Assembly: GCA_965229005.1 (NCBI GenBank)
Contig: CBDDIP010000002.1
Coordinates: forward strand, 3,100,001 to 3,164,000
Source: CBDDIP01 sp965229005
GTDB taxonomy: Bacteria; Actinomycetota; Acidimicrobiia; Acidimicrobiales; Ilumatobacteraceae
DNA: 64,000 nt
Reading direction: 5' to 3'
In this document: positions 24,351-33,051 of the stretch, in pieces
How the letters are laid out: each line of letters starts with the position of its first letter
Numbering within the stretch: the stretch's first letter is position 1
The notes under the pieces: model-generated
What the model was told of the DNA's origin: nothing
The model's database searches: none
What the model saw: the letters and a program-made list of their open reading frames with translations, nothing else
Made by a program: the position numbers and the translations under genes

Positions 24351-25571
24351 TCAGCCCATCTTGTTCTGGAGGCGGCGATCCAGGGCGTCGAGGAAGTCCT
24401 CGGTGCTCAGGTACGGCGCGTCCTTGGCGATCAGGATGGCGAGGTCCTTGGTCATCTCGCCGGCCTCGACGGCCTCGACGCACACGCTCTCCAGCGCCTC
24501 GGCGAACTCGACCACCTTGGGCGTCTCGTCCATCTTGCCGCGGTAGGTGAGACCCTGGGTCCAGGCGTAGATCGAGGCGATCGGGTTCGTCGACGTCTTG
24601 TTGCCCTTCTGGTGCTCGCGGTAGTGGCGGGTGACCGTGCCGTGCGCGGCCTCCGCCTCGACCGTCTTGCCGTCCGGGGTCATCAGCACCGAGGTCATCA
24701 GGCCGAGCGAGCCGAAGCCCTGGGCCACGGTGTCGCTCTGCACGTCGCCGTCGTAGTTCTTGCAGGCCCACACGTAGCCGCCCTCCCACTTCATCGCGCT
24801 GGCGACCATGTCGTCGATCAGGCGGTGCTCGTAGGTCAGGCCGGCGGCGTCCATCTCGGTCTTGAACTCGGTCTCGTAGATCTCTTGGAAGAGGTCCTTG
24901 AACTGACCGTCGTAGGCCTTGAGGATGGTGTTCTTGGTGCTCATGTACACCGGGTAGCCACGGTTGAGGCCGTAGCGCAGCGAGGCGCGAGCGAAGTCGC
25001 GGATGCTGTCGTTGAAGTTGTACATGCCCATCACCACGCCACCGTCGTCGCCGAACTGGGCGACCTGCATCTCCACCGGTGCGGAGCCGTCGGCCGGGGT
25101 GTAGGTGAGCGTGACGGTGCCCGCGGCGGGGACCTTGTAGTCGGTGGCCTTGTACTGGTCGCCGTGGGCGTGGCGGCCGATGATGATCGGCTTCGTCCAG
25201 CCGGGGACCAGGCGCGGGATGTTGGAGATGACGATCGGCTCGCGGAAGATCACGCCGCCGAGGATGTTGCGGATGGTCCCGTTCGGGCTCTTCCACATCT
25301 TCTTCAGGCCGAACTCCTCGACGCGGGCCTCGTCGGGGGTGATGGTGGCGCACTTCACCGCAACGCCATGGCGCTTGGTGGCGTTGGCCGAGTCGATGGT
25401 GACCTGGTCGTCGGTGGCATCGCGGTGCTCGATGCCGAGGTCGTAGTAGTCGAGCTCGATGTCGAGGTACGGCAGGATCAGCTTGTCCTTGATGAACTGC
25501 CAGATGATGCGAGTCATCTCGTCGCCGTCCATTTCGACGATCGGCTTCTCCACCTTGATCTTGCTGGCCAT
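24351..25571 (-). CDS. icd: NADP-dependent isocitrate dehydrogenase, homodimeric
   Basis: This 406-residue enzyme converts isocitrate to 2-oxoglutarate with NADPH production. The N-terminus (IKVEKPIVEMDGDEMTRIIW) and the length match the eukaryote-like homodimeric IDH rather than the ~740-residue monomeric form of many actinobacteria. Substrate-binding SPNGTIRN is near residue 95, metal-ligand aspartates are in LIDDMVASAMKW, and AEAAHGTVTRHY is the NADP site. The ATG at 25569-25571 follows GAAGGG. The upstream region shares the pattern TCACTTGTAT-N4-CTTGT with acnA, which points to a common regulator of the citrate-to-oxoglutarate steps. Confidence 0.96.
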   Translation of the reverse strand: MASKIKVEKPIVEMDGDEMTRIIWQFIKDKLILPYLDIELDYYDLGIEHRDATDDQVTIDSANATKRHGVAVKCATITPDEARVEEFGLKKMWKSPNGTIRNILGGVIFREPIVISNIPRLVPGWTKPIIIGRHAHGDQYKATDYKVPAAGTVTLTYTPADGSAPVEMQVAQFGDDGGVVMGMYNFNDSIRDFARASLRYGLNRGYPVYMSTKNTILKAYDGQFKDLFQEIYETEFKTEMDAAGLTYEHRLIDDMVASAMKWEGGYVWACKNYDGDVQSDTVAQGFGSLGLMTSVLMTPDGKTVEAEAAHGTVTRHYREHQKGNKTSTNPIASIYAWTQGLTYRGKMDETPKVVEFAEALESVCVEAVEAGEMTKDLAILIAKDAPYLSTEDFLDALDRRLQNKMG

Positions 25572-25612
25572 GTGCGCACCCTTCGAGGTCGTTGGTCTCT
25601 GATGACGGTCGG

Positions 25613-25632
25613 TCACTTGTATCGGACTTGTA
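25613..25632. promoter_or_regulatory. Putative operator shared with acnA
   Basis: TCACTTGTATCGGACTTGTA starts 42 bp upstream of the icd ATG. The first ten bases and the CTTGT after a 4-bp gap equal those at 1744-1762 beside acnA. On the minus strand it reads as two TACAAGT copies 11 bp apart, and the second is part of the near-palindrome CTTGTACAGG. Confidence 0.5.
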
Positions 25633-25707
25633 CAGGTTAGCTCACGCGAACCCTCCCGCACAGCCCGCTTCGCTGCACCTACCGGGCGATCAGTTACGTT
25701 GCCGCAC

Positions 25708-26124
25708 ATGGCCACCGCACCCAAGCTCGAGCACCTGTTCACCATGACCGCCACCACTTCGGTCAGCGCATTGATCGCGGCCGGGCCGGTCGGCACCCGC
25801 GTCGTGGTCGACGCAGGCGGCGGCGGCACGTTCGAGGGACCACGGTTGAAGGGGACCGTCCATGGTCCTGGCGGCGACTGGGTGACGGTGCGCTCGAACG
25901 GCAAGCTCGGACTCGACGTGCGGCTGCTGCTGAAGACCGACGATGGCGCCGACATCCTCATGGAGTACGTGGGCATCGGCAACGCCGATGCGTCGAACCT
26001 GATCACCACGCCGCGGTTCCAGACCGGCGCCGAGCAGTACGCGTGGCTCAACGACGTCGTCGCGGTCAGCACCGGGGCCGGCGGCGGCGGATCGGTCACC
26101 TACGACGTGTTCGCCGTCGGCTGA
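25708..26124 (+). CDS. DUF3237 family protein
   Basis: This 138-residue beta-barrel protein has the DUF3237 pattern: PVGTRVVVDAGGGGTFEGPR near residue 28, LKGTVHGPGGDWVTVRSNGK and a C-terminal TTPRFQTGAEQYAWLNDVVA. The family has no established function; members occur next to varied catabolic enzymes. The ATG at 25708 has TACGTT (25695-25700) seven bases upstream, indicating its own leaderless transcript. It is divergent from icd across the shared operator candidate. Confidence 0.85.
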   Translation: MATAPKLEHLFTMTATTSVSALIAAGPVGTRVVVDAGGGGTFEGPRLKGTVHGPGGDWVTVRSNGKLGLDVRLLLKTDDGADILMEYVGIGNADASNLITTPRFQTGAEQYAWLNDVVAVSTGAGGGGSVTYDVFAVG

Positions 26125-26174
26125 GCCCGTTCACCGCTTCAGCACTGCGGATCACCATTCCCTCCGGTGAAATG

Positions 26175-26202
26175 TTGACAAATCCGGTCGACTTCGTAGA
26201 CT
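26175..26202 (+). promoter_or_regulatory. Strong housekeeping promoter of the 101-residue gene
   Basis: TTGACA (26175-26180), a 16-bp spacer and TAGACT (26197-26202) end seven bases before the GTG at 26210. It is the closest match to consensus in the window and again predicts a leaderless mRNA. Confidence 0.7.
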
Positions 26203-26209
26203 GGTCCCC

Positions 26210-26515
26210 GTGGCCATCACCTTTGCTCCCCGGCGCAGCGACGTCAGCTCGCTGGAGATCGGCGAGCAGTCCCTGTCGCGGCGCTACGTGCTGAGCACTC
26301 GGCGCATCGACGCCGAGGACGTGACGAGCATCCACCGCTACACGGAGATGTCCGGCGAGCCGACCTTCGTCGTGCGTGCCGGCTGGTTGCGCCAAATCGC
26401 CGTGCCGGTGGCCGACCTCGAGCTGCTGCACCACGCCGTGGCGTTCCGTGCGTTCGTTGCCGCTGCGGCTGCCGCCGGTGCATCGGTCGATGCCCGCCTG
26501 AACATCACCAGCTGA
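26210..26515 (+). CDS. Small protein of unknown function
   Basis: I do not recognise this 101-residue protein. It has no signal peptide or membrane segment and looks like a small alpha/beta domain: a hydrophilic start (FAPRRSDVSSLEIGEQSLSR), a central strand pair (PTFVVRAGWLRQIAVPV) and an alanine-rich helix near residues 75-92. The GTG start is supported by the strong promoter directly upstream. It lies alone between DUF3237 and the acyl-CoA dehydrogenase. Confidence 0.65.
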   Translation: MAITFAPRRSDVSSLEIGEQSLSRRYVLSTRRIDAEDVTSIHRYTEMSGEPTFVVRAGWLRQIAVPVADLELLHHAVAFRAFVAAAAAAGASVDARLNITS

Positions 26516-26569
26516 GCTCGCTGCGCTGAACGTGCCCGACTGAGCGGCCGCGCCCTACCATCGGCCGCG

Positions 26570-27670
26570 ATGGACTTCGACTGGACGCCGGACCAAGAGG
26601 CGCTGCGCGAACGTGCGCGCCTCGTCGCCACCGATGCGGTTGCTCGCCTGGGTCGCTCGAACGACTCGTGGATCAACGGCTACTCGAAGGAGTTCGCTCG
26701 CGAGCTGGCGGCCAACGGGTGGATCGGGATGACGTGGCCGTCCGAGTTCGGCGGCGGCGGACGCCCGCCGATCGAGCGGCTGATCGTCGGCGAGGAACTG
26801 ATCAAGGCGGGCGCGCCGATCGCCAGCATGTGGTTCGCCGACCGCCAGATGGGCCCGACGCTGATCGCCTACGGCCGCCCCGACCAGCAGGCCGAGTTCC
26901 TGCCGAAGATCCTCTCCGGCGAGACCACGTGGTGCATCGGCATGAGCGAACCGAACGCCGGCAGCGACCTCGCCTCGCTGAAGACGCAAGCGGTGCGCGA
27001 CGGCGACCACTGGGTGATCAACGGCCAGAAGATCTGGACGAGCTTCGGTGCCGTGTCGGACTACTGCTACCTGATCTGCCGCACCAGCAACGACGGCCCG
27101 CCGCACGCCGGGATCTCGGAGATCATCGTGCCGATGGACAGCCCCGGCATCGAGGTCCGCCCGATCACCGACATGGCCACCAACCGCCACTTCTGCGAGG
27201 TGTTCTTCACCGACGTGCGCGTCCCGGTGATCAACCTCGTCGGCACCGAGGGCGCGGCCTTCAAGCAGACGATGCGCCAGCTCGAGCACGAACGCGGCGG
27301 CATCGACCGCCTGATGTCAAATCATGCGCTGTACCTGATCGCGCGTGACCGCGCCGACACGTCCAACCCCGTGGTGCGCCAGCAGATCGCCAAGTTGGAG
27401 ATCGGCTACCGCATCGGGCGCATCCTCGTCTTCCGCGAAGTGCTCAAGCAGGCGCCCGCGGGCTTCTCGGCAGCGACGAAGTGCTTCTGCACCGAGCACG
27501 AGCTGCGCGTCGCCGAGTTCGTGTTCAGCACGCTCGGCGCCGACGCGACGCTGTGGGACGACATCACCCACGGGCTCACCTACGCCCCCGGGTACACGAT
27601 CATGGGCGGCACGTCGAACGTGATGCGCAACATCCTCGGCGAACGCGTCCTCGGCCTGCCGAAGGGCTAG
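26570..27670 (+). CDS. Acyl-CoA dehydrogenase family protein (FadE type)
   Basis: This 366-residue flavoprotein opens MDFDWTPDQEALRERARLV and has the FAD-binding WCIGMSEPNAGSDLASLKT near residue 120 and VINGQKIWTS near 145. The C-terminal end YTIMGGTSNVMRN-ILGERVLGLP is typical of actinobacterial FadE proteins. In medium-chain dehydrogenases a catalytic Glu precedes GT in this stretch (YEGTS); here it is Gly (MGGTS), so catalysis must use another base or a partner subunit, as in FadE heterotetramers. The ATG has TACCAT (26556-26561) eight bases upstream. It abuts the convergent MFS gene without any gap. Confidence 0.88.
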   Translation: MDFDWTPDQEALRERARLVATDAVARLGRSNDSWINGYSKEFARELAANGWIGMTWPSEFGGGGRPPIERLIVGEELIKAGAPIASMWFADRQMGPTLIAYGRPDQQAEFLPKILSGETTWCIGMSEPNAGSDLASLKTQAVRDGDHWVINGQKIWTSFGAVSDYCYLICRTSNDGPPHAGISEIIVPMDSPGIEVRPITDMATNRHFCEVFFTDVRVPVINLVGTEGAAFKQTMRQLEHERGGIDRLMSNHALYLIARDRADTSNPVVRQQIAKLEIGYRIGRILVFREVLKQAPAGFSAATKCFCTEHELRVAEFVFSTLGADATLWDDITHGLTYAPGYTIMGGTSNVMRNILGERVLGLPKG

Positions 27671-28894
27671 CTACACCGACGAGGAGGCCAGAGGCGGCGC
27701 GACCGCCGATCGTTGGGCCCGAAGCACGAGCACCAAGGCCGCGGCCATCACGATGCCGGAACCTGTGGTGACGGTGCGCAGCGACGTCCAGTCGGCAAGC
27801 GCGCCCTGGATGACCGTGCCAACCGGGTACAGCAGCCCGAGGATGAAGCTGTTGACCGCCAGTACGCGCCCGCGCATCTCGTCGGGCGCGTTCGACTGCG
27901 CGATGCCGGAGAAGGAGGTGAAGGCGAACCCGTAGCTCGCCCCGATCAACGTCAGGCAGGGCGCAGCGAGCCACAGCGAGGGCGCGCGTCCGTAGAGGAA
28001 GAGTCCGAGGCACATCCCGAACGAGGCGATGAACATCACGCGGCGAGCACCGTGTCGCCGGGTGATCGAACCGAGCGTGAACGCCGCAGCGACCGCGCCG
28101 ACGCCCTGCGCGGCGACGAGCAACGACGTCGAGCGCTCATCGCCGCCGAAGACGTTCGTGGCGAACTGCGAGACGAACGCGATGAACGGCGCACCGACAC
28201 CGATCACGATCGCCATCACACCGACCATGCGGCGCATCGCCGGGTTCGATCGGGCGAAGCGAGCGCCATCGGCCAGCGCCGCGAAGATCGGGCGGTAGAC
28301 CGGCGCGCGCTGGGAGAAGCGGACCTGCGACACGGCGAGGATGACGGCGAAGAAGCTGAGCGCATTGATCCACAAGGCCAGGCCGATGCCGCCGAACGCG
28401 ATCGCCAGCCCAGCAATGGCCGGTCCGACGATGCGACCCAGGTTCCACTGCGCGTTGGACAAGCCCACTGCGGCGACGAGGTGCTCGCGAGCGACCAGTT
28501 CCGGGAGCGTGACCTGGAACGAGGGAAAGACGAACGAGTTGATCGAGCCGGCGATGAAGCCGAGGATGGCGATGCCGAGTGGGCCCGCCGTGCCGCCGCC
28601 CACCCAGACCGCGAGCACGGCGGCGACCACCGCCGAGACGAGGTTGCCGAGCATGAGGACCCGCCGCCGGTTCAGGCGATCGGCCATCGCCGATCCGATC
28701 GGCCCGAGCACGGCGCCCGGCAGGAAGCCTGCGGCGGACACCACGGCCGACCACGACGCCTGCCCGGTGGTGTCGGCCACGTAGTAGCTCAGCGCCACGG
28801 TCTCCATCCAGGTGCCGATGTTCGAGGCAAGTGCCCCGGCCCACATCAACCTGAAGTCACGCGACCGGAACGGAGCGGTCGACGGCGAAGACAC
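27671..28894 (-). CDS. MFS exporter (DHA3 / EntS-like)
   Basis: The 407-residue protein has about 11-12 hydrophobic segments. SRDFRLMWAGALASNIGTWM at the N-terminus and MADRLNRRRVLMLGNL between segments 2 and 3 are typical of the DHA3 drug/siderophore exporter family (MFS_3). The substrate is unknown. The GTG at 28894 gives the family N-terminus. The stop codon directly abuts the acyl-CoA dehydrogenase stop. The EamA gene lies 11 bp upstream on the same strand, so both may share a transcript. Confidence 0.88.
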   Translation of the reverse strand: MSSPSTAPFRSRDFRLMWAGALASNIGTWMETVALSYYVADTTGQASWSAVVSAAGFLPGAVLGPIGSAMADRLNRRRVLMLGNLVSAVVAAVLAVWVGGGTAGPLGIAILGFIAGSINSFVFPSFQVTLPELVAREHLVAAVGLSNAQWNLGRIVGPAIAGLAIAFGGIGLALWINALSFFAVILAVSQVRFSQRAPVYRPIFAALADGARFARSNPAMRRMVGVMAIVIGVGAPFIAFVSQFATNVFGGDERSTSLLVAAQGVGAVAAAFTLGSITRRHGARRVMFIASFGMCLGLFLYGRAPSLWLAAPCLTLIGASYGFAFTSFSGIAQSNAPDEMRGRVLAVNSFILGLLYPVGTVIQGALADWTSLRTVTTGSGIVMAAALVLVLRAQRSAVAPPLASSSV

Positions 28895-28905
28895 GGCGGG
28901 CGACG

Positions 28906-29748
28906 CTACCCCCGGCCGAGCGTGACCAGCACCAGCGCGAGACCGGCCATGGCCAGACCCGAGCTCTGCCAGCGGTTGACCCGTTCACGATCGATGAGGA
29001 AAGCGAGGAGCACCGTGCTCGCCGGGTAGAGCGAGCCGATCACGGCAACGACCGACAGCAGACCGCCGCGCGTGGCTTCGAGGTACAGCCCGTTCGCGCC
29101 CATGTCGAGCACACCGGCGATGACGGCGTAGCGCAGCGTCGAACGGGGCGTGCCGACCCGAGCCCGCATCCGCCAGCACAGCAGCACGAGCAACGGCACC
29201 GATGCACAACGGGCGGCGACGAGCGGCCAGAGACCCGATGACGAGTCGGCGCGGTCGAGCGCGACGAACAGCACCCCGAAGCCGAGTCCGGCGAGCACCG
29301 CGAAGCCGACGATGCGCCGCGGGGTCGGACGGTCGTGGTGGCCGATGGCACCGCTGACCAGTGCGACGGCGACGACGGCGACGGCGATGCCGGCGTAGGC
29401 GATCGGCTTGGGCCGCTCACCCAGCGACAACCCGACCACCACGGGCAGCGCAGCACCAACGACGGCGGACACCGGAGCGACGACGGTCATCGACCCGTTG
29501 GCCAGCGCGTAGTACAGGCTCGACAGCCCGACGGCACCCGCCGCACCGCCGAGCGCTCCCCACCACAGACTCGAGGCGCCGGGCAACGACGTGCCGACGA
29601 CGAGCACCGCGACCACGACGAGCACGAGGCTCACCGCCTGGCCGAGCATGGTCACCAGCGCGGCCGGGTGCACCCGAGTGGCGCGTCCTCCGCAGTAGTC
29701 AGCGACGCCGTAGACGAGCGCAGAGGCGAACGCCAGGACGATCGGCAT
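28906..29748 (-). CDS. EamA/DMT-family transporter
   Basis: The 280-residue protein has ten predicted transmembrane segments in two EamA repeats (residues 1-135 and 150-280). ALVYGVADYCGGRAT opens the first, and the end of that repeat has ALANGSMTVVAPVSAVVGAA, the usual conserved segment. Members export amino acids, nucleobases or related metabolites. The ATG at 29748 is the only sensible start; the RskA-like gene ends 9 bp before it on the same strand. Confidence 0.88.
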   Translation of the reverse strand: MPIVLAFASALVYGVADYCGGRATRVHPAALVTMLGQAVSLVLVVVAVLVVGTSLPGASSLWWGALGGAAGAVGLSSLYYALANGSMTVVAPVSAVVGAALPVVVGLSLGERPKPIAYAGIAVAVVAVALVSGAIGHHDRPTPRRIVGFAVLAGLGFGVLFVALDRADSSSGLWPLVAARCASVPLLVLLCWRMRARVGTPRSTLRYAVIAGVLDMGANGLYLEATRGGLLSVVAVIGSLYPASTVLLAFLIDRERVNRWQSSGLAMAGLALVLVTLGRG

Positions 29749-29757
29749 GAGTTCCGA

Positions 29758-30417
29758 TCAGGAGCAGGCGTGCAGCTGGCCGGTCGCCACGACCTCACCG
29801 GACGACGCTTGCTCGGCGGGGTCGGCGGCCAGGTGCTCCTTGGTGACCGTGATGATCGGGAAGTCGGTGCCACTGACGCCGGCCCACGCAGTGGCCTCGT
29901 CGAGTTCGTGGAACGAGCCGGCGGGCACGAGGTACTTGCCCTCACAGTCCTTCAGCCACACCTGGTAGAAGTAGCCGCCGTCGCGACGAGGCAAGCCGGG
30001 CACCGACAGGTACAGGGCGACGCCCGACTCGGTCTGGTGGACGCCGAGCGTCCCGCTGACCGAGGGTGCCAGGTCAGTGCCGACCAGGTTCACGCTGGCG
30101 TCCGCCTGCTGCGTCGGCTGGTCGTCGTTGCTCGTGACGGCGACGGTGATCACCGCTGCCGCGGCAGCACTCGCCAGCGCAGCCAGCACCGGGCCCTGCC
30201 AACGCCGCCGAGCGCGAGCGGTCGCCGGCGATGGGAACGCGGCGACGGCGGCTGGCTGTGCGGCGCGGGACTCGGCGGTGACAGCGGTGATGACGGCCGA
30301 TTCGAGGTAGGCCGGTGGCTCGTCCCACATCGCCGGCTCGGCCAGCAGGGCGCGCAGGTCGTCGGGCAGCGCTGCCTCGTCGTCGTCAGGAACGTCGATG
30401 TCGTCGAACTCGCTCAT
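29758..30417 (-). CDS. Anti-sigma factor, RskA C-terminal domain type
   Basis: This 219-residue membrane protein has an acidic N-terminal region (residues 1-60, DDIDVPDDDEAALPDD), one transmembrane segment near 73-95 and an extracytoplasmic RskA-type domain with YFYQVWLKDCEGKYLVPAGS. The N-terminal part lacks the zinc-binding ZAS motif (HxxxCxxC). It should hold the ECF sigma factor at the membrane until cleaved or released. The ATG overlaps the sigma gene stop by 4 bp (ATGA), the usual sigma/anti-sigma coupling. Confidence 0.88.
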   Translation of the reverse strand: MSEFDDIDVPDDDEAALPDDLRALLAEPAMWDEPPAYLESAVITAVTAESRAAQPAAVAAFPSPATARARRRWQGPVLAALASAAAAAVITVAVTSNDDQPTQQADASVNLVGTDLAPSVSGTLGVHQTESGVALYLSVPGLPRRDGGYFYQVWLKDCEGKYLVPAGSFHELDEATAWAGVSGTDFPIITVTKEHLAADPAEQASSGEVVATGQLHACS

Positions 30418-31052
30418 GGCTCACCTCCCGTCGGGTGAGTACGTCGCTGGTCGGGTTCCGGTTCTCCCGGTGCGTCCGAGCTCGTCGAGTCGTCCCGCAC
30501 GTGGGCGAGGCGCTTGGCCAACTGGCGATGGGCACGGAACGAACGCGACTTCACCGTTCCCACGGCGATGCCGAGCCGTTCGGCGATCTCGACGTGGGTG
30601 AAGCCCTGCTGGTGCTGCAGGCGAACGATCTCGCGCTCGTTCGGCTCGAGGTCGTCGATGGCCTGACGCACCTGCCACGTCAGCCAGATCGTCTCGGCGT
30701 TCGGCGGCAGCGCGATCAGGGCGGGCTCGGACGGCGAGGCGTCGTCGAGCGCTCCCGTCGGCCGACGGGCCTCGCGCCGATGGATGTCGATGGCGGCGCG
30801 CCGGGCGATCGTCGCCAGCCACGGGCCGGGATCGCGACCGCGCTCGAAGTCGCCGGCGTGCTTCCACGCCTGCACGAACGTGTGCTGGCTGGCTTCCTCG
30901 GCAAGGCCGCGGTCGCCGAGGACTCGAACGGCGACACTGAACACGAGGCGTCCGTAGCGGCGGTACAGCGCGCCGACGGCGTCGGCTGAACCCGCACGGA
31001 ACTCGGCGACGAGCGCGTCGAGGTCGTCGTCGATCGCGGCGCCGGGAGGCAT
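30414..31052 (-). CDS. ECF sigma factor (SigK-like)
   Basis: This 212-residue sigma factor has region 2 (ALYRRYGRLVFSVAVRVLGD, then HTFVQAWKHAGDFERGRDP and WLATIARRAAIDIHRR) and region 4 (LEPNEREIVRLQHQQGFTHV and AERLGIAVGTVKSRSFRAH). It pairs with the RskA-type anti-sigma factor encoded immediately downstream. The ATG at 31052 has TACCCT six bases upstream (minus strand 31064-31059). No obvious ECF-type GGAAC promoter lies before it, so self-activation is not evident. The regulon is unknown. Confidence 0.92.
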   Translation of the reverse strand: MPPGAAIDDDLDALVAEFRAGSADAVGALYRRYGRLVFSVAVRVLGDRGLAEEASQHTFVQAWKHAGDFERGRDPGPWLATIARRAAIDIHRREARRPTGALDDASPSEPALIALPPNAETIWLTWQVRQAIDDLEPNEREIVRLQHQQGFTHVEIAERLGIAVGTVKSRSFRAHRQLAKRLAHVRDDSTSSDAPGEPEPDQRRTHPTGGEP

Positions 31053-31145
31053 TGCGCCAGGGTACTCAGTCGGTTGCTCGAGCCAGCGGCTTGCCCGCGC
31101 CGCTTCGGACCGCGCTGCGGAAATGGGTGTGCTACGAAAGACGTC

Positions 31146-32498
31146 ATGGCCAACGAACTGATGGGTGAGACCACCGAGCTGCTCCAGGCGCTCATCCGCA
31201 ACGAGTGCGTCAACGACGGCACTCCCGACTCGGGCGGCGAGACGCGCAACGCCGTGCTCCTGCAGGAGTTCTTCGACGGCTCTGGGCTCGCTGTGGAGCA
31301 GTTCGAGTCGCACCCGGGCCGCGGGTCGATGGTCGCCCGCATCGAGGGCAGCGACCCTGACGCACCGACGTTGTGCCTGATGGGCCACACCGACGTCGTG
31401 CCGGTGAACCCGGCGGGCTGGTCACGCGACCCGTTCGGTGGCGAGGTCCTCCCCGGACCGAACGGCTCGACGGAGGTGTGGGGTCGTGGCGCGATCGACA
31501 TGCTCAACATCACCGCCTCGATGGCCGTCGCTGTCCGGGCGCTGGCGCGCCGCGGGTGGAAGCCGAAGGGCACGCTCGTCTACTTCGGCGTCGCCGACGA
31601 GGAGGCCGGCGGCAAGTGGGGCGCCGAGTGGATGTGCGACGAGCACTGGGACGCGATCCGGGCCGACTACGTGCTCACCGAGATGGGCGGATGGAAGATG
31701 CCGGCAGGCGACGACGTGCACCGCGTCGTGGTCAACACCGGTGAGAAGGGCATCGCGTGGCGTCGGTTGACCGTCAGCGGCACGCCCGGCCACGGTTCGA
31801 TGCCGTTCGGCGCGGACAACGCGCTGATCAAGACCGCCGAGATCGTTCGCCGATTGGCTGCCTACCGGCCGGCCGCGAAGATCGGCGACGTGTGGCGCGC
31901 TCAGGTCGAGACGATGCCGCTGCCTGACGACGTGCGAGCCGCGCTGGTCGACCCGGCGCGCATCTGGTCGGCGCTGGAGACGTTGCCCCCGCCGCTGGCG
32001 CGGACGTGCCACGCGCACACGCACACCACCTTCTCCCCCAACGTCGTGCACGGCGGCCAGAAGACCAACATGATCCCCGACACGGTCGTGCTCGAGGTCG
32101 ACATCCGCACGGTGCCCGGCACCACGGCGGCCGACGTCGACGCGCACCTCCACGAGGCCCTCGGCGATCTCGCCCATCACGTGTCGATCAGCCCGATCCA
32201 GTCGCACCCGGCCACGGAGTCGCCGGTGGGCAACCCGCTGTGGGACGCGGTCGCGTCGGCGACGCAGGTGGCCTATCCCGGAGCGACGTTGACTCCGGGG
32301 CTCATCGTCGGCGGCACCGACGCCCGCTTCTTCCGCGACAAGGGTGCCATCGCCTACGGCACCGGGCTGTTCTCCCCGCAGGTGACCCTGGAGTCGTTCG
32401 GTCAGCGCTTCCACGGCAACGACGAGCGGATCGACACCGAGTCGCTCGGACTGGCCACCGACTTCTGGATGCACATCGTCCAGGAGATCTGCGGCTGA
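31146..32498 (+). CDS. M20-family metallopeptidase / deacylase
   Basis: This 450-residue hydrolase has the M20 metal ligands in order: LMGHTDVVP (His and Asp), WGRGAIDML (Asp), VADEEAGGKWG (catalytic Glu and ligand Glu), a further ligand in VLTEMGGWKM and the final FHGNDERID (His). The dimerization domain lies between about residues 195 and 335. M20 enzymes cleave dipeptides, N-acyl amino acids or carbamoyl compounds. The ATG at 31146 fits the family start; TACGAA lies seven bases upstream. It is divergent from the sigma factor. Confidence 0.9.
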   Translation: MANELMGETTELLQALIRNECVNDGTPDSGGETRNAVLLQEFFDGSGLAVEQFESHPGRGSMVARIEGSDPDAPTLCLMGHTDVVPVNPAGWSRDPFGGEVLPGPNGSTEVWGRGAIDMLNITASMAVAVRALARRGWKPKGTLVYFGVADEEAGGKWGAEWMCDEHWDAIRADYVLTEMGGWKMPAGDDVHRVVVNTGEKGIAWRRLTVSGTPGHGSMPFGADNALIKTAEIVRRLAAYRPAAKIGDVWRAQVETMPLPDDVRAALVDPARIWSALETLPPPLARTCHAHTHTTFSPNVVHGGQKTNMIPDTVVLEVDIRTVPGTTAADVDAHLHEALGDLAHHVSISPIQSHPATESPVGNPLWDAVASATQVAYPGATLTPGLIVGGTDARFFRDKGAIAYGTGLFSPQVTLESFGQRFHGNDERIDTESLGLATDFWMHIVQEICG

Positions 32499-32509
32499 TC
32501 GCACGACAC

Positions 32510-33046
32510 GTGGTCAAGGTGGTCCACGCGCAGTACTCGGACGAGTGGCCCGCGCAGTTCGAACGGATGCATGGCGTGATCGTCGATGCGCTCGGTGGTC
32601 GCGCGGTTCGGGTGGAGCACGTCGGGTCGACGTCGGTGCCCGGCCTCGCCGCCAAGCCGATCATCGACATCGATCTCGAAGTCGCCGAGACGCGAGACGA
32701 GGCCGCCTACGTGCCGGCGTTGGAGGCTGCGGGCTTCCAGTTCCGCTTCCGCGAGCCCGACTGGTTCGAGCACCGGTTGATGGGTCGTCCGTCGGGCGAT
32801 CCGGCCGTGAACCTGCACATCTTCTCGACCGGGTGCGTCGAGGTGCTGCGCATGCTCGCCTTCCGCGACCACCTGCGCGCCGACGTCGCCGATCGTGAGC
32901 TGTACCAGCGCACCAAGTTCGAGCTCGCCGAGCGTGAGTGGGGAGCGGTGCAGGACTACGCCGACGCCAAGACCGACGTCGTTCGCGAGATCATGCGCCG
33001 AGCGCTGGCATCCACGCCGGAGCTGCTGCGACCCGAGGACGTCTGA
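32510..33046 (+). CDS. GrpB/UPF0157 family protein (nucleotidyltransferase-like fold)
   Basis: This 178-residue protein shows the GrpB signature VEHVGSTSVPGLAAKPIIDI near residue 38, a GS-x-D-type nucleotidyltransferase core (GSTSVPG with IDIDLEV), then NLHIFSTGCVE and a helical end. Some members are fused to dephospho-CoA kinase; the family's reaction is not settled. The GTG at 32510 is chosen over upstream sequence because the family match begins VKVVHAQYSDEW. It follows the M20 gene by 11 bp and probably shares its transcript. Confidence 0.88.
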   Translation: MVKVVHAQYSDEWPAQFERMHGVIVDALGGRAVRVEHVGSTSVPGLAAKPIIDIDLEVAETRDEAAYVPALEAAGFQFRFREPDWFEHRLMGRPSGDPAVNLHIFSTGCVEVLRMLAFRDHLRADVADRELYQRTKFELAEREWGAVQDYADAKTDVVREIMRRALASTPELLRPEDV

Positions 33047-33051
33047 CCGAG

